A stretch of DNA of 64,000 nt from Neobacillus niacini (GTDB lineage Bacteria > Bacillota > Bacilli > Bacillales > Cytobacillaceae): assembly GCF_023715415.1 (NCBI RefSeq), contig NZ_JAMBOB010000004.1:461188-525187 (forward strand), in the 5' to 3' direction. This document shows, piece after piece, positions 59,225 to 64,000 of the stretch. The number at the start of each line of letters is the position of its first letter. The stretch's first letter is position 1. Made by a program: the position numbers and the translations under genes. The notes under the pieces are model-generated. The model ran no database searches. It was given only the letters and a program-made list of their open reading frames with translations, and was not told the DNA's origin.

Positions 59225-59289
59225 GAAAAAGCATCTCAACCTAGCAACTGAAGCCTTAGGTGCATTCGATTATCTTATTCGGAATTAAT
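59225..59289 (+). pseudogene. Remnant of an ahpF 3' end
   Basis: 59252-59289 is a 38-bp exact copy of 56711-56748, the end of ahpF. Read in frame, the stretch from 59230 gives [14 protein letters not shown] and a stop, versus [14 protein letters not shown] in ahpF; similarity extends a few codons further upstream in weaker form. It has no start codon or ribosome site. Confidence 0.75.
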
Positions 59290-59324
59290 CTCTTATCACA
59301 CAATACCTGAAATTTTATTATGAA

Positions 59325-59372
59325 AGAAAGTCGCTGCACTATCTTAACCGATAGTACAGCGGCTTTTTTTCT
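59325..59372 (+). terminator. Terminator downstream of the intracellular protease
   Basis: AAAGTCGCTGCACTATC / GATAGTACAGCGGCTTTTTTT. The gap from here to 59540 is pyrimidine-rich and non-coding. Confidence 0.82.
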
Positions 59373-59558
59373 TTTTCCACCTTCCCTTTCATTCAATGAG
59401 ACCTGCATTCAGTCTGGTTCATGCTATTTTCTTCTTCTCTTCCCCTCCTCATTTAAACAGAATAGTATTTTCCATATTAAGACAACCTAAAGATAATTGA
59501 ATTTCTTCGAGTGATAGTGCACCTTACGAATACATAGTTGTTGAAAGGAGATTAATCT

Positions 59559-60224
59559 GTGAAACTGTATCAAGTAAGAAAAGGACAATTTGTTTATTTC
59601 AACAATGAGTTACATAAGGTTTATGGAGTAAAACCGATGTATAAGCTCTCCATACATTTGATTAAGCTAAGGGATCTATCGCAGCATATCACTAATGCTG
59701 TCAGCGTGGAAAAATACACACCAAAGGAACTTGACAGTTTTATTTTTAATCATAAGGCATATACGCTCAGAAAGGACCGAAATGCGGAAGCAGGAGATTA
59801 TATTTTAATAAACAATCCAATGCCTGATTCCCTTGATACCTACTCATTAAATGAAATTGATTTGGTTGAAACAGCGGATAACAAAGGGGTTATCACAAGT
59901 AATTCTCATGGTGTCAAACATAATGAGTATTTATTAATGGTACCGGGCCGCGCTGCTGGCAGCAATCCTATCGATTATAAAGACAAGGAATATACAGAGG
60001 ACGAGGGCCTGACGGACATTGGGACCCTAGGGATGACCTCCAGCGAACTGCTGCCATCTTTAGGCGACATCTATAAAAAGAAAGACACTGACTCACTGCT
60101 CGAAGCAATGGTAATCGCAATCAAAGAACAAACTGTTTACCTTGGAGGCGGAATAGAGGTCACCCCGGAGGAGCTGCTGAACACAGAAAAGTGGGAATTT
60201 CTATATAACCTCCTTGATAAATGA
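59559..60224 (+). CDS. Conserved-looking protein of unknown function
   Basis: 221 residues from GTG with AAAGGAG upstream. The N terminus KLYQVRKGQFVYFNNELHKVYGVKPMYKLSIHLIKLRDL looks like a small beta-rich (SH3/KOW-like) module; the rest is mixed and acidic, without membrane segments, signal peptide or catalytic motif. Codon use matches its neighbours. It ends 48 bp before the BCCT gene, and no terminator separates them, so they may be co-transcribed. I do not recognise a family. Confidence 0.65.
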   Translation: MKLYQVRKGQFVYFNNELHKVYGVKPMYKLSIHLIKLRDLSQHITNAVSVEKYTPKELDSFIFNHKAYTLRKDRNAEAGDYILINNPMPDSLDTYSLNEIDLVETADNKGVITSNSHGVKHNEYLLMVPGRAAGSNPIDYKDKEYTEDEGLTDIGTLGMTSSELLPSLGDIYKKKDTDSLLEAMVIAIKEQTVYLGGGIEVTPEELLNTEKWEFLYNLLDK

Positions 60225-60272
60225 TATACTTCAAGAATTTCACCTAACACCGAGCTTAATAAGGAGGTTTAT

Positions 60273-61799
60273 ATGGACAGCAAAAATAATAAGGGACATA
60301 GTGTGTTTATTATTTCATTATTACTTACGCTCATTTTTATTGTTTGGGGAGTCTTCTTTACCGATAATCTCACCAAAGTTACCGATATTATCTATAACGG
60401 TTCGATTGATTACCTGGGGTGGGTGTATCTTGGTGCTGCCCTATTCTTTGTTATCTTTTCAATCTATTTATTGTTCTCGAAATATGGCGATATTCGGTTA
60501 GGCAAGAAAACAGACCGACCAGATTTTAACACGGCATCCTGGCTTGCCATGTTATTCGGTGCTGGGATGGGAATCGGAATTGTGTACTGGAGTGTGGCCG
60601 AACCTGTAACCCACTATACAACCCCTCCTTATGGGGAAGGTTATACAATCGACGCTGCCAATACGGCAATGAAATATACGTTTTTCCATTGGGGCTTTGA
60701 TCCATGGGCCATTTATACGGTAATCGGTCTTGCTCTTGCCTTTTTTCAATATAACAAAAGGCTTCCGGCCGCTATAAGTTCGGCCTTCCATCCAATCTTG
60801 GGGGATAGAATTTACGGGCCGATTGGAAAAACCATTGATATCCTATCTATCTTTGCAACAGTCTTTGGTATTGCAACTTCTTTAGGTCTTGGTGCCATGC
60901 AGGTTACAGCCGGAATGCATGAAATATTCGGGGTTCCCAATGAGTTATTCGTTCAGCTGATTGTGATTGTTGTCGCCACCGTCCTGTTTATCATCTCTAT
61001 CAATACAGGCTTAGAGAAAGGTATCCAATACTTATCGAATGCGGCCATGATCCTATCCTTTGCGATTATGCTGATGATTTTAATTGTTGGACCTACTATG
61101 ACGATTATAAAAGTTTTTTTTAATACGACAGGGCTCTATATTAGTGACTTTATACATATGAGTTTAAGGCTAAAGCCCTTTGGTGAAGGAGAATGGATTG
61201 CCTCCTGGACACTTTTTTATTGGGCATGGTGGATTGCCTGGGCGCCATTTGTCGGTATGTTTATTGCCAGGGTTTCAAAAGGAAGAACAATCAGGGAGTT
61301 TGTGATTGGTGTGCTGATTGTTCCTACCCTGGGAACATGTCTCTGGATGTCCATATTTGGCGGCGCAGCGCTTGAGCTTGTTCAAAACACAGGTAACCAT
61401 GATCTGGCAGAAAATATTACTGAAAATGTATCATTGGCTATCTTTACCTTCTTTGATTATCTTCCATTAAGCTCTGTGTTAAGTATATTAGGGTTTGCTG
61501 TCGTAGCTATTTATTATATAACGGTTGCCGATACAGCCACTTTTGTGTTGGGGATGTTAAGTGAAGGCGGTACATTAAATCCTTCCAATAAAATTAAAAT
61601 GACTTGGGGTGTCATTCAATCCGCTTTGGCTGCAGTCTTGCTTTTAGCTGGCGGTTTGAACGTTTTGCAAACGGCTTCCATTGCAGCCGCCCTGCCTTTT
61701 GCGCTCATCATGGTCGTTATGTGCTTTTCATTAGTGAAAGGATTAAAAAGTGAAGTTGAGGTACATAGAGGAAATAAAAGAAGTTCGTACCCTTCCTAA
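60273..61799 (+). CDS. BCCT family glycine betaine/choline transporter (OpuD-like)
   Basis: 508 residues, 12 helices. BCCT signatures: WLAMLFGAGMGIGIVYWSVAEPVTHYTTPP, FFHWGFDPWAIYTVIGLALAFFQYNKRLPAAISS, and WTLFYWAWWIAWAPFVGMFIARVSKGRTIREF in helix 8. Such carriers take up betaine or related trimethylammonium compounds with Na+ during osmotic stress. AAGGAGG precedes the ATG. The short C-terminal tail (KGLKSEVEVHRGNKRSSYPS) is basic, as in osmosensing family members. Confidence 0.93.
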   Translation: MDSKNNKGHSVFIISLLLTLIFIVWGVFFTDNLTKVTDIIYNGSIDYLGWVYLGAALFFVIFSIYLLFSKYGDIRLGKKTDRPDFNTASWLAMLFGAGMGIGIVYWSVAEPVTHYTTPPYGEGYTIDAANTAMKYTFFHWGFDPWAIYTVIGLALAFFQYNKRLPAAISSAFHPILGDRIYGPIGKTIDILSIFATVFGIATSLGLGAMQVTAGMHEIFGVPNELFVQLIVIVVATVLFIISINTGLEKGIQYLSNAAMILSFAIMLMILIVGPTMTIIKVFFNTTGLYISDFIHMSLRLKPFGEGEWIASWTLFYWAWWIAWAPFVGMFIARVSKGRTIREFVIGVLIVPTLGTCLWMSIFGGAALELVQNTGNHDLAENITENVSLAIFTFFDYLPLSSVLSILGFAVVAIYYITVADTATFVLGMLSEGGTLNPSNKIKMTWGVIQSALAAVLLLAGGLNVLQTASIAAALPFALIMVVMCFSLVKGLKSEVEVHRGNKRSSYPS

Positions 61800-61848
61800 G
61801 GTGTCTAGTAGGTAAATGAAGCCGTACTGAAAACATCTATTTAGACAA

Positions 61849-61899
61849 AGAAAAACCACCTTTAAGAGAATGATTATTTTCTTAAAGGTGGTTTTATTT
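61849..61899. terminator. Bidirectional terminator between the BCCT gene and the tRNA operon
   Basis: AAAACCACCTTTAAGA / TCTTAAAGGTGGTTTT; serves the BCCT gene on plus and the end of the rRNA-tRNA operon on minus. Confidence 0.88.
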
Positions 61900-61954
61900 A
61901 TGTAAATCAATTATTTTAAAAAGAATCAGGTTTACTGTCCCAAGCTACAAAAAA

Positions 61955-62029
61955 TGGCTCCGCAGGTAGGACTCGAACCTACGACCGATCGGTTAACAGC
62001 CGATAGCTCTACCACTGAGCTACTGCGGA
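61955..62029 (-). tRNA. tRNA-Asn (GTT)
   Basis: Acceptor TCCGCAG/CTGCGGA, anticodon loop CTGTTAA, discriminator G, CCA encoded. Last gene of the rRNA-tRNA operon. Confidence 0.95.
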
Positions 62030-62036
62030 ATAATAA

Positions 62037-62110
62037 TGGAGCGGGTGATGAGAATCGAACTCACAACATCAGCTTGGAAGGCTGAGGTTTTACCACTAAA
62101 CTACACCCGC
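62037..62110 (-). tRNA. tRNA-Gly (TCC)
   Basis: Acceptor GCGGGTG/CACCCGC, anticodon loop CTTCCAA, discriminator T, CCA encoded. Confidence 0.95.
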
Positions 62111-62120
62111 ATATTAAAAT

Positions 62121-62194
<74 letters not shown>

Positions 62195-62208
62195 GAACTA
62201 GTTAACAA

Positions 62209-62293
62209 TGGTGGAGGGGGACGGATTCGAACCGCCGAACCCCGAGGGAGCGGATTTACAGTCCGCCGCGTTTAGCCACTTCGCTACCCCTCC
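62209..62293 (-). tRNA. tRNA-Tyr (GTA)
   Basis: Class II tRNA with long variable arm; acceptor GGAGGGG/CCCCTCC, anticodon loop CTGTAAA, discriminator A, CCA encoded. Confidence 0.95.
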
Positions 62294-62327
62294 ATAGATA
62301 AGAGCACTAATTTTTCAAAAAAAATGA

Positions 62328-62400
62328 TGGCTCAGGACGGAATCGAACCGCCGACACAAGGATTTTCAGTCCTTTGCTCTACCGACTGAGCTACTGAGCC
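62328..62400 (-). tRNA. tRNA-Phe (GAA)
   Basis: Acceptor GGCTCAG/CTGAGCC, anticodon loop CTGAAAA, discriminator A. The CCA is not encoded (TCA follows). Confidence 0.94.
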
Positions 62401-62450
62401 ATACAATCATATCTATATCAACAGTAGAGTAACCTACTGATATAAAAAAA

Positions 62451-62527
62451 TGGCGGTCCGGACGGGACTCGAACCCGCGACCTCCTGCGTGACAGGCAGG
62501 CATTCTAACCAACTGAACTACCGGACC
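62451..62527 (-). tRNA. tRNA-Asp (GTC)
   Basis: Acceptor GGTCCGG/CCGGACC, anticodon loop CTGTCAC, discriminator G, CCA encoded. Confidence 0.95.
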
Positions 62528-62559
62528 AATGTTTTTCAAGTGTTTACTTTTAGAATATA

Positions 62560-62652
62560 TGGAGGAGGAAGAGGGATTCGAACCCCCGCGCGGTATGACC
62601 CGCCTGTCGGTTTTCAAGACCGATCCCTTCAGCCGAACTTGGGTATTCCTCC
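62560..62652 (-). tRNA. tRNA-Ser (TGA)
   Basis: Class II tRNA with long variable arm; acceptor GGAGGAA/TTCCTCC, anticodon loop CTTGAAA. CCA is encoded but the discriminator reads T instead of the G usual for tRNA-Ser. Confidence 0.94.
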
Positions 62653-62659
62653 GAATAAG

Positions 62660-62732
62660 TGGAGCCTAGCGGGATCGAACCGCTGACCTCCTGCGTGCAA
62701 AGCAGGCGCTCTCCCAGCTGAGCTAAGGCCCC
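62660..62732 (-). tRNA. tRNA-Ala (TGC)
   Basis: Acceptor GGGGCCT/AGGCTCC with one G-U pair, anticodon loop TTTGCAC, discriminator A. CCA not encoded. Confidence 0.94.
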
Positions 62733-62752
62733 ATATTGTTGCTTTAGATGAA

Positions 62753-62829
62753 TGGTCGGGAAGACAGGATTCGAACCTGCGACCCCTTGGTCCCAAACCA
62801 AGTGCTCTACCAAGCTGAGCTACTTCCCG
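62753..62829 (-). tRNA. tRNA-Pro (TGG)
   Basis: Acceptor CGGGAAG/CTTCCCG, anticodon loop TTTGGGA, discriminator A, CCA encoded. Confidence 0.95.
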
Positions 62830-62836
62830 TAAAATA

Positions 62837-62913
62837 TGGCGCGCCCGAAAGGAGTCGAACCCATAACCTTCTGATCCGTAGTCAGACACTCTATCCAATT
62901 GAGCTACGGGCGC
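62837..62913 (-). tRNA. tRNA-Arg (ACG)
   Basis: Acceptor GCGCCCG/CGGGCGC, anticodon loop CTACGGA, discriminator G, CCA encoded. A34 would need deamination to inosine. Confidence 0.95.
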
Positions 62914-62944
62914 AATTTAATGAAAATTAGATTTGGAAACTAAA

Positions 62945-63026
62945 TGCGGGTGAAGGGAGTCGAACCCCCACGCCTTGCGGCGCCAGATCCTAAGTCTGGT
63001 GCGTCTGCCAATTCCGCCACACCCGC
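62945..63026 (-). tRNA. tRNA-Leu (TAG)
   Basis: Class II tRNA; acceptor GCGGGTG/CACCCGC, anticodon loop CTTAGGA, discriminator A. CCA not encoded. Confidence 0.94.
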
Positions 63027-63112
63027 ATGTATGAAAATTTCTTTGCTAGCGCAAAAAATCTTGGTTATCTTCTAATGAAAAATAACTTGGTTGTTTTCTA
63101 AGAAAAACAACT

Positions 63113-63188
63113 TGGTGAGCCATGAAGGACTCGAACCTTCGACCCTCTGATTAAAAGTCAGATGCTCTACCAACTGAGCTAATGGCTC
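63113..63188 (-). tRNA. tRNA-Lys (TTT)
   Basis: Acceptor GAGCCAT/ATGGCTC, anticodon loop CTTTTAA, discriminator A, CCA encoded. The spacer to tRNA-Leu (63027-63112) holds small imperfect hairpins. Confidence 0.95.
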
Positions 63189-63289
63189 GTTCAATTAGTT
63201 TATTGAAAACTAACTAGTTTTTTTTGCTTAAAATCCCTTCGGGATTTCGCGCATGCTTCCGCTGATGTAAATCAACGAAGCAAGAAGCA

Positions 63290-63365
<76 letters not shown>

Positions 63366-63430
63366 ATTTTATAGGAGATATTTTCACTTTCATGAAATAA
63401 CTATGGTTATTTTGCTATCGCAAAAAACTT

Positions 63431-63506
63431 TGGTGGAGGATGACGGGTTCGAACCGCCGACCCTCTGCTTGTAAGGCAGATGCTCTCCCAGCTGAGCTAA
63501 TCCTCC
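63431..63506 (-). tRNA. tRNA-Val (TAC)
   Basis: Acceptor GGAGGAT/ATCCTCC, anticodon loop CTTACAA, discriminator A, CCA encoded. Confidence 0.95.
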
Positions 63507-63571
63507 GTATTAATGGGTAGTTATTTTCGCTAAGGTGATGGAACGTTATTTTCGCTGTCGCGAAAAAACGT

Positions 63572-63646
63572 TGGTGACCCCTACGGGATTCGAACCCGTG
63601 TTACCTCCGTGAAAGGGAGGTGTCTTAACCACTTGACCAAGGGGCC
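63572..63646 (-). tRNA. tRNA-Glu (TTC)
   Basis: Acceptor GGCCCCT/AGGGGTC with one G-U pair, anticodon loop CTTTCAC, discriminator A, CCA encoded. First tRNA after the 5S gene; the spacer that follows has a TTTTTCGCGACAGCGAAAA hairpin. Confidence 0.95.
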
Positions 63647-63661
63647 ATTCTTAAAAATTTG

Positions 63662-63687
63662 GAAAATAAAAACCCCAAAGGGGTTAT
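63662..63687 (-). terminator. Terminator-like hairpin between 5S rRNA and the tRNA genes
   Basis: Minus strand AACCCC-TTTG-GGGTT followed by TTTATTTT. It has the form of an intrinsic terminator yet 15 tRNA genes lie downstream in the same direction. Confidence 0.55.
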
Positions 63688-63803
<116 letters not shown>

Positions 63804-63884
63804 CTATAAAATTGAGGTATCATTCCCTCAAAACTAGATAATTTCAGAAGAAGTTTTGTAAAACGAGTTTGCCTTTAAAAATTG

Positions 63885-64000
63885 GTTAAGTCCTCGAACG
63901 ATTAGTATCAGTCAGCTCCACATGTTACCACGCTTCCACCTCTGACCTATCAACCTGATCATCTTTCAGGGTTCTTACTAGCTTGACGCTATGGGAAATC
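63885..64000 (-). rRNA. rrl: 23S ribosomal RNA, 3' end only
   Basis: The last about 116 nt of 23S rRNA: minus strand GGAGCTGACTGATACTAATC and CGTTCGAGGACTTAACC at the 3' end. The gene continues beyond the right edge. The 63804-63884 spacer to 5S is the usual A/T-rich processing region. Confidence 0.95.

Overview
This window looks like chromosomal DNA of an endospore-forming Bacillaceae bacterium. It is A+T-rich, has strong Shine-Dalgarno sequences with many GTG/TTG starts, and uses intrinsic terminators. It carries a Spo0E-type phosphatase gene, a LysM/GH18 spore-cortex-type hydrolase and AhpCF behind a PerR box. The right end is an rRNA operon followed by 15 tRNA genes, a typical Bacillus arrangement. 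I see no transposase, integrase, phage gene or CRISPR array.

Layout. (1) 1-7.5 kb, minus strand: ethanolamine utilisation genes, transcribed eutW-eutV-eutS-eutP-eutA-eutB-eutC-eutL and running off the left edge. The two leaders, before eutS and before eutA, carry terminators that overlap ANTAR-type hairpins, the expected targets of EutV. (2) 7.5-17.2 kb: four near-identical DoxX-family membrane protein genes, each with its own conserved upstream element and hairpin terminator. Between them lie an MFS exporter, a pair of secreted low-complexity/repeat proteins, a LysM-GH18 hydrolase and a diguanylate cyclase. (3) 17.2-18.9 kb: a DUF3231 protein and a small Spo0E-like protein. (4) 18.9-29.4 kb: an aromatic (or steroid-ring) meta-cleavage cluster. 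It holds a two-component flavin monooxygenase, extradiol dioxygenase, C-C hydrolase, dienoate hydratase, two transporters, a V4R/PucR-type regulator and a dedicated FAD-synthetase-like protein. The final aldolase and acetaldehyde dehydrogenase are absent. (5) 29.5-36.1 kb: a 2-keto-3-deoxygluconate operon (TIM-barrel isomerase, KdgK, MFS, KdgA), its LacI-type regulator, and a divergent HxlA/HxlB-like pair. Both promoters carry the same tandem AAACCGGTTT-type operators at a 13-bp period.

(6) 36-40.7 kb: a small membrane protein, a LOG-family nucleosidase, a DUF2207 membrane protein and a class V aminotransferase. (7) 40.9-47.5 kb, minus strand: GntR regulator, TRAP transporter DctPQM, PatA-like aminotransferase and RocB-like M20 hydrolase, apparently one catabolic operon. 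(8) 47.7-54.2 kb: HIT protein, polar amino-acid ABC transporter, M20 amidohydrolase, 14-TM MFS and a GNAT. (9) 54.4-61.9 kb: ahpCF, DUF1002 protein, intracellular subtilisin (followed by a remnant of an ahpF 3' end), an unknown protein and a BCCT transporter. (10) 61.95-64 kb, minus strand: 23S rRNA (3' end only), 5S rRNA and tRNAs Glu-Val-Thr-Lys-Leu-Arg-Pro-Ala-Ser-Asp-Phe-Tyr-Cys-Gly-Asn.

The observations I rate highest are the shared operator that ties an HxlAB-like pair to the KDG regulon, the DoxX quartet with Rex/Fnr-like palindromes, the EutV attenuators, and the meta-cleavage cluster with its own flavin-cofactor gene. All functional calls rest on reading sequence and motifs by eye; no searches were run.
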